Notes: generated from the letters alone by a model not told the origin. Shown: positions 1-9,701, counted from the stretch's first letter. The stretch is DNA of 64,000 nucleotides from Gammaproteobacteria bacterium (GCA_018828125.1 JAHJWB010000022.1:1-64000); one strand, 5' to 3'. Numbers and translations are program-made.

Positions 1-1147
1 CGGTGACGGTCATGCTGCTACCAGAGGCGGCGGAAACGCTGGAAATCGTGCCTGCGGCACTGCCGGTGCTTCCCAGGGCGAAGTCATCTACGGAAATGTT
101 GACGACCGGCTCACTGAAATTCACTGTGAAATCAACGGTCGTATCGGTGGAAACGGCACCTCCGGCAGGTGCAGTGCTGGTAACCGACGGAACCACCCCA
201 TCCACCACCAGGGCCTTGTTGCTGCCCAGCGAGCCGACAGCACCGGGCGCAGGAAGCGTTAACGTCGCATTGTTCAGCGCCCCGTCGCGTATCGTGCCGC
301 CATTGAGGGCCAAGGCGTTGGTTGCAACATAATCCAAATCTGGAGAGATGTCCCCAGTTTGAATTGTGTAGCTGAAGTAAAGCGAGTTGGTTGCGCCGCC
401 GCTGGAGTAATTCACCACACGATCAGTTGTCCCGGTTTCCAGGGTGAGTTGGGGCGTGCCCGTAACTATGACTGTCTCGTCGAAGTTGACTTGCACGCTG
501 ATCACATCGCCAACTTTATAGGTGCTGTTGGCCGCGCTGGATGTGACGGACGTTACGGTTGGCGGGCTGTTATCTGGTGGTGTGGTATTGCCCGTGAAGT
601 TATCAATTGCCAATCCGAAGAAATCGACGGAAGTGAACCGCACTTCATCGACTTGAATTCCGCCGAAATTCATGGTGGTGTTGCCGGTGCCAAATGTCTG
701 GGTCGAACCGACAAGGACACCTCCGAGATAACCGCCAACAGTTACGCTTTCACTATTTGTATTGTCAATATAAACGCTTGTGAAGGTGAATGGCGCCAAG
801 TCTGTGCGAGTAACAACCACGCGTTCCGTTGTAGCTGCATTGAATGTTGAAGACAAAAAGCTCATGGAAGCCGAATTTCCAACACCGAATTGGGTTTCAA
901 GGGCTAAATCGCCGTTGTCGCCATTCGTGGTGAACGTATAGGTAAACGAAATCCCGGCGAGCGAGCGACTGAAGCTGGTGGCATTCCCTCCGGAGTTGTT
1001 CATGTCATCTACAAAAGGGGCTGCGTTCGCCGTTGAGGTCATCACTGCGCATGCGAGTCCCAAAATGACGATCCACCAACGCAAGAGATAAGCGACTGAA
1101 GTCGGCTTGTCAGCGCAGCAAAAATGACTGGAGTGGACGGACCGCAC
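1..1147 (-). CDS. Secreted Ig-like repeat protein, 5' part (3' end beyond window)
   Basis: The minus strand is open without a stop from a GTG at 1147 to the window edge, about 382 codons. The GTG follows AAGGAG (1157-1152) with a 4-nt spacer. The N-terminus has a hydrophobic stretch (RWWIVILGLACAVM) ending in STANA-A, a signal peptide. Residues about 45-185 form a beta-rich domain (GISFTYTF, GGYLGGVLVG, FFGLAIDNFTG) like those of choice-of-anchor surface proteins. Two Ig-like modules follow: one with GTPQLTLETG, TLTLPAPG and NKALVVDG, and one opening with VPSVTSTAPAGGAVSTD. Such repeats are common in large secreted proteins of Burkholderiales that end in an IPTL-CTERM or similar sorting tail. 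That tail would lie outside the window, so this last point is inference. Role probably surface or matrix; the precise function is unknown. Confidence 0.75.
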   Translation of the reverse strand, partial: MRSVHSSHFCCADKPTSVAYLLRWWIVILGLACAVMTSTANAAPFVDDMNNSGGNATSFSRSLAGISFTYTFTTNGDNGDLALETQFGVGNSASMSFLSSTFNAATTERVVVTRTDLAPFTFTSVYIDNTNSESVTVGGYLGGVLVGSTQTFGTGNTTMNFGGIQVDEVRFTSVDFFGLAIDNFTGNTTPPDNSPPTVTSVTSSAANSTYKVGDVISVQVNFDETVIVTGTPQLTLETGTTDRVVNYSSGGATNSLYFSYTIQTGDISPDLDYVATNALALNGGTIRDGALNNATLTLPAPGAVGSLGSNKALVVDGVVPSVTSTAPAGGAVSTDTTVDFTVNFSEPVVNISVDDFALGSTGSAAGTISSVSAASGSSMTVT

Positions 1148-1525
1148 GATGCTCCTTAAGTTCGGTTGGGTTTCGGTTTGGCGTGTATTTCACACGTGAC
1201 TGGATATTCGTTCGTACGTAAAAAATATCCCACATTTGTCCTGGACTTTATCTGCCACGCAACGCAACGCACAGCTTTGACGGAAACGAGTTTAATGCAA
1301 GGACCGACAACATATGATGCGTAACTTCGCTCCATTCCCGGTCTCGAATCTGGCGTGGCGGTAAGTGTCACTGAGTCATGGTGGAACCCTGCGGCGGCAA
1401 ACGGGCTCAGGGTGCTGCTGCACCCGGCGCTTGCAGTGGCCCGCGCAGCGCGCAAAGGCTGCTGCCAGCCCCGGGCCGGTGCTGGCCTATCATGGTCGGT
1501 TTCCCTGCATAACGCCGCGCCCACC
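1148..1525. promoter_or_regulatory. Divergent promoter region between the Ig-like protein gene and uvrA
   Basis: This 378-bp gap is clearly more AT-rich at 1160-1330 than its surroundings, as expected for promoters. It holds a 7-bp inverted repeat, GGATATT (1202-1208) and AATATCC (1224-1230), and a shorter one, CGTGT-ATTTC-ACACG, just before it. Both are closer to the minus-strand gene and could be operator sites for it. I looked for a LexA box of the CTGT-N8-ACAG type before uvrA and did not see one. The last 150 bp are GC-rich and could encode an N-terminal extension of UvrA, but that stretch resembles no UvrA sequence. Confidence 0.4.
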
Positions 1526-4500
1526 GTGAACCCCCCTTCCGCCCTGCACCCCGAGCCCGCCGTCCCGCCTGATGCGGGCCGTTACCTCGCCAATGCCCTG
1601 CGCGAGCAGCGCATCAGCATCCGCGGCGCGCGCACGCACAACCTCAAGAACATCGACCTGGACATTCCGCGCAACCAGCTCGTGGTGATCACGGGGCTGT
1701 CGGGCTCGGGCAAATCGAGCCTGGCGTTCGACACGTTGTATGCGGAGGGCCAGCGGCGCTATGTGGAGAGCCTGTCGGCCTATGCGCGGCAGTTTCTGGG
1801 CCGGCTTGATAAACCCGATGTGGATCTGATCGAAGGCCTGTCGCCTGCGATTTCCATCGAGCAGAAGGCCACCAGCCACAACCCGCGCTCCACCGTGGGC
1901 ACGGTGACCGAGATCCACGACTACCTGCGCCTGCTGTATGCCCGCGCGGGCACCCCCTATTGCCCCGACCACAACCTGCCGCTGGCCGCGCAGACCGTGA
2001 GCCAGATGGTGGACGCCGTGCTGGCCCTGCCCGAGGACACCAAGCTCATGCTGCTGGCGCCCGTGGCGCGTGAGAAGAAGGGGGAGTTCACCGAGCTGTT
2101 TGCGCAGATGCAGGCGCTGGGCTACATCCGCTTTCGGGTGGATGGCCAGATCTACGAGCACGAGAACCTGCCCGCGCTCAAGAAAACGGAGAAGCACAAC
2201 ATCGACGTGGTGATCGACCGCATCAAGGTGCGGGCCGACCTGCAGCAGCGCCTGGCCGAGAGCATCGAGGCCGTGCTGCGCGTGGGCGGACACGAGGGCA
2301 ATGGCCGCGTGCTGGCGCTGGAGATGGACACGGGGCAAGAGCACCTGTTCAGCAGCAAGTTCGCCTGCCCCGTGTGCAGCTATTCGCTGCCCGAGCTGGA
2401 GCCGCGCCTGTTCTCGTTCAACTCGCCCATGGGCGCGTGCCCCGCGTGTGACGGCATTGGCCAGCGCGATGTGTTCGACCCGGCGCGTGTGGTGGCCTTC
2501 CCCACGCTGAGCCTGGCCAGCGGCGCCATCAAGGGCTGGGACCGGCGCAACGGCTACTACTTTGCGATGCTGGAGAGCCTGGCAAAACACTACGCGTTCA
2601 ACATCGAGGCGCCGTTCGAATCGCTGCCTGCGCCGGTGCAGCACGCCATCCTGCACGGCTCGGGCGATGAAGAAATCGCCTTCAGCTACATCATGGACAG
2701 CGGTGCCTCCAAGGGCAAGGTGTATGCCAAGAAGCACCCGTTCGAGGGCATCATCCCCAACATGTCGCGGCGCTACCGCGAGACCGATTCGGTGGTGGTG
2801 CGCGAGGATCTGGCGCGCTTTCGCAGCACGCAACCCTGCCCTGAATGCCACGGCACGCGCCTGCGTCGCGAAGCCCGCCACGTGCGCCTGGGCGAGGGCG
2901 AGCAGGCCCGCGCGATCTTTGAGGTCAGCCACGCCACACTGAACACCGCCCACACCTGGTTCAACGACCTGAAGCTGACCGGCGCCAAGGCCGAAATTGC
3001 CGACAAGGTGGTGCGCGAGATCGCCACGCGCCTGCAGTTCTTGAACGATGTGGGCCTGAGTTATCTGAGCCTGGACCGCAGCGCCGAAACGCTCAGTGGT
3101 GGCGAGGCGCAGCGCATCCGCCTCGCGTCACAAATCGGCTCGGGCCTGACGGGTGTGATGTACGTGCTGGACGAGCCCAGCATCGGCCTGCACCAGCGCG
3201 ACAACGACCGCCTGATCGCCACGCTCAAACACCTGCGCGACATCGGCAACAGCGTGATCGTGGTCGAGCACGACGAAGACATGATGCGCGCTGCCGACCA
3301 TGTGATCGACATGGGCCCGGGCGCGGGTGTGCACGGTGGGCGCGTGATGGCGCAGGGCACGTATGACGAAGTGCGTGGCAATACGCAGTCGCTCACGGGC
3401 CAGTACCTGTCGGGCGTGCGCTCGATCGCCGTGCCCAAGCGCCGCACGCCGTGGCTGCCGGTGCTGGAGCAGGCGGCGCCCGTGGTGGAGGCCAAGGCCA
3501 AATCGCGCTTTCCGCAAACAGAAGCCAGCAAACGCCGCGCCGAACGCATGGCCGAGCACCACGCGCGCCAGGGCGCCCTGCAGGCGCTGCGCGTGGCGGG
3601 CGCCACGGGCAACAACCTGAAGGGCGTCACAGTGGACTTCCCCGTGGGGCTGCTCACCTGCGTGACGGGCGTGTCGGGATCGGGCAAGAGCACGTTGGTC
3701 AACGACACGCTGTACGCCGCCGTGGCCCGCCAGCTGTACCGCGCCCACGAAGAGCCGGCCGAGCACGACGAGATCGTCGGCATCGAATACTTCGACAAGG
3801 TCATCAACGTCGACCAGAGCCCCATCGGCCGCACGCCGCGCAGCAACCCCGCCACCTACACCGGCCTGTTCACGCCCATCCGCGAGCTGATGGCCGAGGT
3901 GAACACCGCCAAGGAACGTGGCTACGGCCCCGGGCGTTTCAGCTTCAATGTCGCCGGTGGTCGCTGCGAGGCCTGCCAGGGCGACGGCGTGGTGAAGGTG
4001 GAGATGCACTTCTTGCCCGACGTGTACGTGCCCTGCGACATCTGCCACGGCCAGCGCTACAACCGTGAGACGCTGGAAGTGCTGTGGAAGGGCAAGAACA
4101 TCGCGCAGATCCTGGAGCTGACGGTGGAGGACGCTGCGGCCTTCTTCAAGGACGTGCCCACCATATCCCGCAAGCTGCAGACGCTGCTCGATGTGGGCCT
4201 GTCGTACATCCGCCTCGGCCAGGCGGCCACCACGCTGTCGGGCGGCGAGGCGCAGCGCGTGAAGCTGGCGCAGGAGCTGAGCAAGCGCGACACTGGCCGC
4301 ACGCTCTACATCCTGGACGAGCCCACCACCGGCCTGCACTTTGCCGACATTGACCTGCTGCTGAAGGTGCTGCACCAGCTGCGCGACGCGGGCAACACCA
4401 TCGTCATCATCGAACACAACCTCGACGTGATCAAAACCGCCGACTGGCTCATCGACATGGGCCCCGAGGGCGGTGCGGGCGGTGGCACTGTGGTGGGCGT

Positions 4501-4585
4501 GGGCACACCCGAGGAGCTGGCGGCCAACCCGGCCAGCCACACGGGGCGGTATCTGGCGCCGTACCTGGGCAAAAAACCGACCTAA
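1526..4585 (+). CDS. uvrA: UvrABC system protein A, excinuclease ATPase subunit
   Basis: UvrA is the damage-sensing ATPase of nucleotide excision repair. It forms a dimer, scans DNA and loads UvrB. Both ABC modules are complete. The first has Walker [10 protein letters not shown], the zinc motif CPVCSYS...CPACDG, signature [11 protein letters not shown] and Walker [16 protein letters not shown]. The second has [10 protein letters not shown], zinc motif CEACQGDG...[17 protein letters not shown] and [13 protein letters not shown] chose the GTG at 1526, which gives 1019 residues and starts about 40 residues before the conserved [14 protein letters not shown]. The frame is open back to 1355, but that part looks non-coding and no start has a clear ribosome site. 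The protein is longer than the roughly 940 residues of E. coli, mainly through a basic linker between the two halves (about residues 640-690, rich in K/R/A). Confidence 0.95.
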   Translation: MNPPSALHPEPAVPPDAGRYLANALREQRISIRGARTHNLKNIDLDIPRNQLVVITGLSGSGKSSLAFDTLYAEGQRRYVESLSAYARQFLGRLDKPDVDLIEGLSPAISIEQKATSHNPRSTVGTVTEIHDYLRLLYARAGTPYCPDHNLPLAAQTVSQMVDAVLALPEDTKLMLLAPVAREKKGEFTELFAQMQALGYIRFRVDGQIYEHENLPALKKTEKHNIDVVIDRIKVRADLQQRLAESIEAVLRVGGHEGNGRVLALEMDTGQEHLFSSKFACPVCSYSLPELEPRLFSFNSPMGACPACDGIGQRDVFDPARVVAFPTLSLASGAIKGWDRRNGYYFAMLESLAKHYAFNIEAPFESLPAPVQHAILHGSGDEEIAFSYIMDSGASKGKVYAKKHPFEGIIPNMSRRYRETDSVVVREDLARFRSTQPCPECHGTRLRREARHVRLGEGEQARAIFEVSHATLNTAHTWFNDLKLTGAKAEIADKVVREIATRLQFLNDVGLSYLSLDRSAETLSGGEAQRIRLASQIGSGLTGVMYVLDEPSIGLHQRDNDRLIATLKHLRDIGNSVIVVEHDEDMMRAADHVIDMGPGAGVHGGRVMAQGTYDEVRGNTQSLTGQYLSGVRSIAVPKRRTPWLPVLEQAAPVVEAKAKSRFPQTEASKRRAERMAEHHARQGALQALRVAGATGNNLKGVTVDFPVGLLTCVTGVSGSGKSTLVNDTLYAAVARQLYRAHEEPAEHDEIVGIEYFDKVINVDQSPIGRTPRSNPATYTGLFTPIRELMAEVNTAKERGYGPGRFSFNVAGGRCEACQGDGVVKVEMHFLPDVYVPCDICHGQRYNRETLEVLWKGKNIAQILELTVEDAAAFFKDVPTISRKLQTLLDVGLSYIRLGQAATTLSGGEAQRVKLAQELSKRDTGRTLYILDEPTTGLHFADIDLLLKVLHQLRDAGNTIVIIEHNLDVIKTADWLIDMGPEGGAGGGTVVGVGTPEELAANPASHTGRYLAPYLGKKPT

Positions 4586-4590
4586 AACAG

Positions 4591-4640
4591 GCTCTAGCGC
4601 TTATCCTGTAAGCGCTGATGGCTATTTAAAACATAGCAAC
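4591..4640. repeat. Palindromic element copy 1, between convergent uvrA and esterase genes
   Basis: Perfect 8-bp stem AGCGCTTA (4596-4603) and TAAGCGCT (4609-4616), followed by a second small hairpin GCTAT (4621-4625) and ATAGC (4633-4637). It starts 5 nt after the uvrA stop and ends 14 nt before the stop of the opposing esterase gene. The same layout recurs about ten times in this window. Position and structure suggest a bidirectional terminator. Confidence 0.8.
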
Positions 4641-4653
4641 CAAGCCCTGCCGA

Positions 4654-5610
4654 TCAAGGCAGACACCGCGCTACCTCTGCGTCCAGTGATGCCATGAAAG
4701 CCTCCACCGACCGGGTGTAGGCGCTCTCCAGGCCGAGTTGGGCGTTGATGGCGCCGTGGGTCAGCGGCTGGGGCAACACCTGGGCACGGCCGCCTTGCCC
4801 CTGCGCGCGTTGCGCCATGGCGTCGGCCTGTCTGCAACTGCCATCCGTGCGCCGGGTGGAGCAGACCAACAGAAAGGGCGCCGGAGGTGTGCTGCGGCCC
4901 TGCAGTGCGTGGTAGGGCGAGGCGGCACGCCAGAAGGCCGGATCGAAGCCGAACACCGCGTCGTAAAACGCAGGGTGTGGGGCCGCCATGACGGCGGGCA
5001 CGTCCAGGGCGGCGCTGTCCAGGGCCACGGTGCCCAGCCAGGCACGCGCCCCGGCTTGTTGCGCGAACGCGGGTGCTGCGTTGACCAGCGCCACCAAGTG
5101 CGCGCCCGCCGAATGGCCCATGAGGATGAAGCGCGATGCGTCGGCCCCCCACTGCGCCGCGTTCTGCTGGGCGTTGGCCAGTGCTGTGGCCACATCGCGG
5201 GCCTGCTGCAAGACGTCCACCGTGGGCAGCAGCCGGTAGTTCATCGACACGACCACAAACCCGCGGGGCACCCAGCGGGCGACCTTCTCTTGCACCACAC
5301 GCCCCAGGGCCTTGTCGCCCATGGTCCACGCGCCTCCGTGCACCATGAAGATGACGGGCGCCGCATTGCCCGGTGGGTGGGGCGATGCAGAGGCTGCCGC
5401 ACTGGGCAGGTGGTAGATGTCCATGCGCTGGCGCCGGTCGGTGCCGTAGGGCACGTCGCTCAGCCGCGCCACGGATGCGGCGGTTGCCGCGGGGCCTGGG
5501 GCGCTTTCAGACGGCAGAACGGGCGCAGGTGCCTGGGCCAGCGCCATCGGGGTTGTCAGCAGAGCCAACGTGGTGGCAAGGGTGGCAAGGATCCGGCTGG
5601 GTTGTGGCAT
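4654..5610 (-). CDS. Secreted alpha/beta hydrolase (esterase/lipase family)
   Basis: A 318-residue hydrolase with a signal peptide (hydrophobic residues 7-24, then ALAQA), so probably periplasmic. The oxyanion-hole motif HGGAW is at residues 91-95, the nucleophile elbow GHSAGA at 165-170 with Ser167, and a probable catalytic His in LTHGAIN near residue 285. This is the pattern of the carboxylesterase, BD-FAE and hormone-sensitive-lipase branch, which cleaves ester bonds of small substrates. The substrate cannot be read from the sequence. I chose the ATG at 5610 because it begins right at the signal peptide; the frame is open another 45 codons upstream through a palindromic repeat and is unlikely to be translated there. 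It lies downstream of and parallel to the AcoR-like gene, but the repeat between them argues for separate transcription. Confidence 0.85.
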   Translation of the reverse strand: MPQPSRILATLATTLALLTTPMALAQAPAPVLPSESAPGPAATAASVARLSDVPYGTDRRQRMDIYHLPSAAASASPHPPGNAAPVIFMVHGGAWTMGDKALGRVVQEKVARWVPRGFVVVSMNYRLLPTVDVLQQARDVATALANAQQNAAQWGADASRFILMGHSAGAHLVALVNAAPAFAQQAGARAWLGTVALDSAALDVPAVMAAPHPAFYDAVFGFDPAFWRAASPYHALQGRSTPPAPFLLVCSTRRTDGSCRQADAMAQRAQGQGGRAQVLPQPLTHGAINAQLGLESAYTRSVEAFMASLDAEVARCLP

Positions 5611-5628
5611 GAATTTTAAGTCAAATGG

Positions 5629-5680
5629 GCCTCTAGCGCTTGATTGACAAGCGCTGACAGCTATCAAATTAGGAATGCTT
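5629..5680. repeat. Palindromic element copy 2, downstream of the AcoR-like gene
   Basis: Stem AGCGCTTG (5635-5642) and CAAGCGCT (5648-5655), perfect over 8 bp, followed by GACAGCTATC. It begins about 60 nt beyond the stop of the sigma-54 activator gene and ends before the next gene in that direction, so it could end the regulator transcript. Confidence 0.75.
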
Positions 5681-5741
5681 CCATCTGATTCTTTTCCACC
5701 CCCTTGCTGTCCGACGTGAACGCAGGGGGGGCTGGGTTGCC

Positions 5742-7715
5742 TCACAAGGATGCCAGAGAGATCTTCTTGTCCGCTAGCTGGCGGTACAGCGTTTGCCGGC
5801 TGATGCCCAGTTGCCGCGCGGCGGCTGACATGTTGCCGCGGGCGGCCTGCAGCGCCTGGTCGATGGCGGCTTGGGACAGTTGCTGCAGGCTGAGAGTGGC
5901 AGGCAGGCCCTCCGCGGCAGTGCCTGCTGCGGCTTCGCCGCGGGGCGATGCGGGCGCCGCTGTGAGCGCCTGCACCAGGTCATCCGGCATGTGCTCCCAG
6001 CCCAGCGTGTCTTCGCCCTCGGCCAGCATGGCGCTGGCGGTGCGCAGTACGTTGGCCAGCTGGCGCAGGTTGCCGGGCCAGGGGTAGGCTGCCAGGCGGG
6101 CCAGCAGGTCAGGCGCCACCCACACGTCAAACCCCAAGCCCTGCTCCGTGGCCAGGTCGGCCAGCAGGCGCTGCAGCAGCGCTACGAAGTCGCTGCGCTC
6201 GCGCAGCGCAGGCAACTGCACTGTGAGACCGTTGATGCGGTAGTACAGGTCTTGCCGAAAACGCCCCTGCTCCGCCGCCTGCAAAAGCTGGTTGTGCGTG
6301 GCGCAGACCAGTGCAAAGTCCACCGGCACAGCCTTGCTGGAGCCCACCGGTGTCACGCTGCGCTCCTGCAGCACGCGCAGCAGGCGGGTTTGCAAGGCCA
6401 AGGGCATGTCGCCGATTTCGTCGAGAAACAGCGTGCCGCCATGGGCCTCGCGCAGGCGGCCCAGGTGGCCTTCCTTGCGCGCGCCGGTGAAGGCACCGGC
6501 CACATGGCCGAAGAGTTCGGATTCGATCAGGTGCTCGGGGATGGCCGCGCAGTTGATGGCCACAAACGGGGCGTCGCGGCGCGGGCCGCTGGCGTGCAGC
6601 GCGCGCGCAAACACCTCCTTGCCCACGCCCGACTCGCCCTGCACCAGCACCGCTATCGGCTTGCCCACCACGCGGCGCGCCTTGTCGGCTGCGCTGCGCC
6701 AGCGCGCGTCGCCGGTGTCCAGCTGGGCCAGTGCATCTTGCTGGGGCACTGCGGCGGCGACAGCAGCGGGCCGCGTGGGGGTGGTAACCCAGGCGGAGTC
6801 CATCTGCACCTGGGCAAACAGCAATGCACCTTGCAGTGTGCGCAACGCCTGCGGCTGCTGGGGGCGGCGCTTGTGGTGCGAGAGCAGGTCATCCATCCGC
6901 ACGTTCAGCACCCGCTCCAGCAAAGTGGCGCCCACATCGCCCGCGTGCAGCCCCAGCTGCGCCAGTGCCGCGCGGTTGGCGCCCACGATCCAGCCGTCAG
7001 CCGACACCGCCACGATGCCCTCGGCCACGCTGCCAATGCCCTCGGGCGCGCTGTGCAGGTGCACGCGGATGTTGCGCTTGCAGGTGGCCGCCAGCAGGCG
7101 GTTTTCAATCATGCGGGCAGCGGTGCTGACCAGGCCCAGCGTGTGGGCGTGGCCGTTGCGGTAGTCGCCCGAGATGTCGAGGATGCCCAGCAGCTCGCCG
7201 GTGGCCGACAGGATGGGCGAGGCCGCGCAGGTGAGAAAGCTGTTGCGCTCCAGAAAATGCTCGCCGCCATGCACCTCCACCGCGCAGGCCTCGGCCAGCG
7301 CCGTGCCGATCGCGTTGGTGCCCCGGTGGGCCTCGTGCCACGACGCGCCGCTGGTCAGCGCCACGCGCTCGGCTTTGTCCACAAAGTGCGGGTCGCCCAG
7401 GGTGTGCATGAGCATGCCGCGCCGGTCGGCCAGCACCACCACGCTCTGGCTGTGGCGCACCTGCTCAAACAGGTATTCCATCACCGGCCGCGAATGCGCG
7501 AGCAGCTCGGGGTTGCTGGCCAGCACCTGCCGCAGCGTGCCACTGCTGGGGTGGTCGATGGCCTGGGGGCGCCCGGTGGGCACCAGGCCCGCCGCCAGGC
7601 TGCGCGACCAGGAACGCGCCAGGCGCTCGTCCACCAGGCCGCTGGGGCACTGGCCAGAGTCCAGCAGGTGCTGGCGGGCCTGTCGCAGCGCGACGGGGGA
7701 AGTGTTGGGGCGCAC
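5742..7715 (-). CDS. Sigma-54-dependent activator, AcoR type, Fis family
   Basis: A 657-residue enhancer-binding protein. An N-terminal GAF-like sensor (about residues 75-205, including HEAHRGTNAIGTAL and GILDISGDY) is followed by a short PAS-like region (about 225-270). The AAA+ domain has Walker A GESGVGKE (about residue 360), the sigma-54 contact loop GAFTGA and Walker B GGTLFLDEIGDMP. It ends in a Fis-type helix-turn-helix (AARQLGISRQTLYRQL). AcoR-type proteins activate acetoin or aldehyde/alcohol catabolism genes with sigma-54 RNA polymerase. The divergent aldehyde dehydrogenase is the obvious target, and its promoter region holds matching palindromes and a -24/-12-like site. The start is a GTG with GGAGA about 7 nt upstream. 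The effector is unknown. Confidence 0.9.
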   Translation of the reverse strand: MRPNTSPVALRQARQHLLDSGQCPSGLVDERLARSWSRSLAAGLVPTGRPQAIDHPSSGTLRQVLASNPELLAHSRPVMEYLFEQVRHSQSVVVLADRRGMLMHTLGDPHFVDKAERVALTSGASWHEAHRGTNAIGTALAEACAVEVHGGEHFLERNSFLTCAASPILSATGELLGILDISGDYRNGHAHTLGLVSTAARMIENRLLAATCKRNIRVHLHSAPEGIGSVAEGIVAVSADGWIVGANRAALAQLGLHAGDVGATLLERVLNVRMDDLLSHHKRRPQQPQALRTLQGALLFAQVQMDSAWVTTPTRPAAVAAAVPQQDALAQLDTGDARWRSAADKARRVVGKPIAVLVQGESGVGKEVFARALHASGPRRDAPFVAINCAAIPEHLIESELFGHVAGAFTGARKEGHLGRLREAHGGTLFLDEIGDMPLALQTRLLRVLQERSVTPVGSSKAVPVDFALVCATHNQLLQAAEQGRFRQDLYYRINGLTVQLPALRERSDFVALLQRLLADLATEQGLGFDVWVAPDLLARLAAYPWPGNLRQLANVLRTASAMLAEGEDTLGWEHMPDDLVQALTAAPASPRGEAAAGTAAEGLPATLSLQQLSQAAIDQALQAARGNMSAAARQLGISRQTLYRQLADKKISLASL

Positions 7716-7822
7716 GCTTTGTCTCCGTGCAGGGTCATGGTGCCCTGCTTGTGTGGTTGTGAAGCCAGTATGGCGGCCTGGGTTGCCCGGGGCAAGGGCG
7801 CGGGCGCAAGACGAGTACCAAC

Positions 7823-7858
7823 TGTTCCATTTCGTGACAGGTGTGCCGTGCTGGCACA
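7823..7858. promoter_or_regulatory. Tandem palindromes, probable upstream activating sequence
   Basis: TGTGCC-GTGCT-GGCACA (7842-7858) is a perfect 6-bp inverted repeat with a 5-nt spacer. Directly before it, TGTTCC-ATTTC-GTGACA (7823-7839) has the same spacing and keeps TGT...C and G...ACA, four of six pairs. The centres are 19 bp apart, about two helical turns, so both would face the same side of the DNA. Binding by the adjacent Fis-type regulator is inference. Confidence 0.6.
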
Positions 7859-7942
7859 GCCCGGTGTTGTCCGCAGCCCTCTCGCCAAGGCGGGACTGCG
7901 AAAAACCGCAATGAAATCAACGGCTCCCGCGCCGCAGCGTGC

Positions 7943-7958
7943 TGGCATGGGTCTTGAG
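7943..7958 (+). promoter_or_regulatory. Candidate sigma-54 promoter of the aldehyde dehydrogenase gene
   Basis: TGGCATGGGTCTTGAG matches the TGGCAC-N5-TTGC consensus at the -24 GG and at TTG, with correct spacing, but the -12 GC reads GA. It is the best such site in the divergent region. Transcription would start near 7970, giving a leader of about 58 nt before the ATG at 8028. Confidence 0.45.
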
Positions 7959-8027
7959 TAGAGGTTGGGCATCGGACAGGTCCGCAGGGCCCGCCCGATG
8001 CACACAACAACCGCAGGAGACAACGCA

Positions 8028-9550
8028 ATGACCGTATACGCAGCCCCCGGCGCCGCTGGCGCCAAGATCGCCTACAAGCCCCAGTACAACAACTTCATCG
8101 GCGGCAAATTCGTGCCGCCGGTCAAGGGCCAGTACTTTGATGTGATCTCGCCCGTCAACGGCAAGGTCTATACGCAGGCCGCCCGTTCCACGGCCGAAGA
8201 CATCGAGCTGGCGCTGGATGCCGCACACGCTGCCGCCGACGCCTGGGGCAAGACCGACGCCGCCACGCGCGGCAACATCCTGCTGAAGATTGCCGACCGC
8301 ATCGAGCAGAACCTGGAGCTGCTGGCCTACGCCGAAACCGTAGACAACGGCAAGGCGATCCGCGAGACGCTCAACGCCGACATTCCGCTCACGGTGGACC
8401 ACTTTCGCTACTTTGCGGGCTGCGTGCGGGCGCAGGAAGGCGCCTTGAGCAACATCGACGAGAACACCGTGGCGTACCACATCCAGGAACCGCTGGGCGT
8501 GGTGGGCCAGATCATTCCGTGGAACTTCCCCATCCTCATGGCCGCATGGAAGCTGGCCCCCGCGATTGGTGCGGGCAACTGCGTGGTGCTCAAGCCCGCA
8601 GAGTCCACGCCGATTTCCATCCTCATCCTGGCCGAGCTGATTGCCGACCTGCTGCCGCCCGGCGTGCTGAACATCGTCAACGGCTATGGGCGCGAGGCGG
8701 GCATGCCGTTGGCCACCAGCAAACGGATCGCAAAAATTGCCTTCACAGGATCGACCAGCACGGGCCGCGTGATTGCGCAGGCCGCTGCCAACAACCTGAT
8801 CCCCGCCACGCTGGAGCTGGGTGGAAAGAGCCCCAATGTGTTCTTCGCCGACATCATGGACAAGGACGATGCCTTCCTCGACAAAGCCGTCGAAGGCCTG
8901 GTGCTGTTCGCATTCAACCAGGGCGAGGTCTGCACCTGCCCGTCGCGTGCGCTGATTCAGGAATCGATCTATGACCAGTTCATGGAACGTGTGCTCAAGC
9001 GCGTGGCCGCCATCCAGCACATGAACCCGCTGGACACCGACAGCATGATGGGCGCGCAGGCATCGAAAGAGCAGCTCACCAAGATCCTGAGCTACCTCGA
9101 CCTGGGCAAGCAGGAAGGCGCCGAAGTGCTGGCCGGGGGGGGCAGGCGCACCTGGGTGGCGACCTGGAAGGCGGCTACTACGTGCAGCCCACGCTGTTCA
9201 AGGGCCACAACAAGATGCGCATCTTCCAGGAAGAAATCTTCGGCCCCGTGCTGGCCGTGACCACGTTCAAGGACGAAGCCGAGGCTCTGGCCATTGCCAA
9301 CGACACGCTGTACGGCCTGGGCGCGGGCGTGTGGAGCCGCAACGGCAACGTGGCCTACCGCATGGGCCGCGCCATCAAGGCCGGGCGTGTGTGGACCAAC
9401 TGCTACCACGCTTACCCGGCGCACGCAGCGTTTGGCGGCTACAAGGAGTCGGGCATTGGGCGTGAGACGCACAAGATGATGCTGGACCACTACCAGCAGA
9501 CCAAGAACCTGTTGGTGAGTTACTCAGAAAACAAGCTCGGCTTCTTCTGA
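8028..9550 (+). pseudogene. NAD-dependent aldehyde dehydrogenase with a one-base frameshift
   Basis: The sequence encodes an aldehyde dehydrogenase of the AcoD/ExaC type, which oxidises acetaldehyde and similar aldehydes to acids. The ATG at 8028 follows CAGGAGA with good spacing. The active-site regions are intact: [10 protein letters not shown] with the general-base Glu, and [11 protein letters not shown] with the nucleophile Cys near residue 302. In the first frame it reads normally to VLAGGG and then turns to nonsense, ending at 9260. In another frame it resumes as [16 protein letters not shown] and runs to LGFF at 9550. The switch falls in a run of eight G (9135-9142); nine G would restore a normal 507-residue enzyme. 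Either the strain has a homopolymer frameshift or the sequence lacks one G. The rest shows no decay, so an error or a very recent change is likely. Confidence 0.85.
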
Positions 9551-9585
9551 TGGGGGGGCGGTCCAAAAACCGTCCCTGGCGTCGT

Positions 9586-9628
9586 TGCTCCGTCTTGCCG
9601 TACCGTTGCTACGGTCTGCGACGGAGCA
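9586..9628. repeat. Compound inverted repeat (nested hairpin)
   Basis: The outer arms TGCTCCGTC (9586-9594) and GACGGAGCA (9620-9628) pair perfectly over 9 bp. Inside lies a second stem, CCGTA and TACGG around CCGTTGC. No T-run follows, so it is not a standard terminator; a REP-like element or an mRNA-stabilising structure is possible. Confidence 0.6.
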
Positions 9629-9701
9629 CGGAAGCCTCTGCACGAATCACCGCGCCATGTGCATCTGCGGACTCGGGCGGTCAGCGGCGTTACCAATGCT
9701 C

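Larger units (their letters stand above)
7716..8027. promoter_or_regulatory. Divergent control region of the AcoR-like regulator and aldehyde dehydrogenase
   Basis: This 312-bp gap carries no gene. It holds two tandem upstream palindromes and a candidate sigma-54 promoter, listed separately. Their order (palindromes 85-120 bp before the -24 element, and the start codon about 70 bp after the -12 element) matches a sigma-54 promoter activated from upstream sites. Confidence 0.6.

Noticed and set aside
1-850. Plus-strand frames at the left edge
   Set aside because: They are antisense to the Ig-like protein, whose minus-strand translation shows clear repeated domain motifs.
1355-1525. N-terminal extension of UvrA
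   Set aside because: The frame is open, but the residues resemble no UvrA and look like translated GC-rich non-coding DNA.
1148-1525. LexA/SOS box before uvrA
   Set aside because: I found no CTGT-N8-ACAG or close variant in the upstream region.
1490-2953. Long open frame on the minus strand across uvrA (487 codons), and similar ones opposite pgk, secD, glnE, yhdP and the oxidoreductase gene
   Set aside because: High-GC coding DNA gives long antisense frames. The translations are rich in H, R, A and G, have no domains, and overlap well-identified genes.
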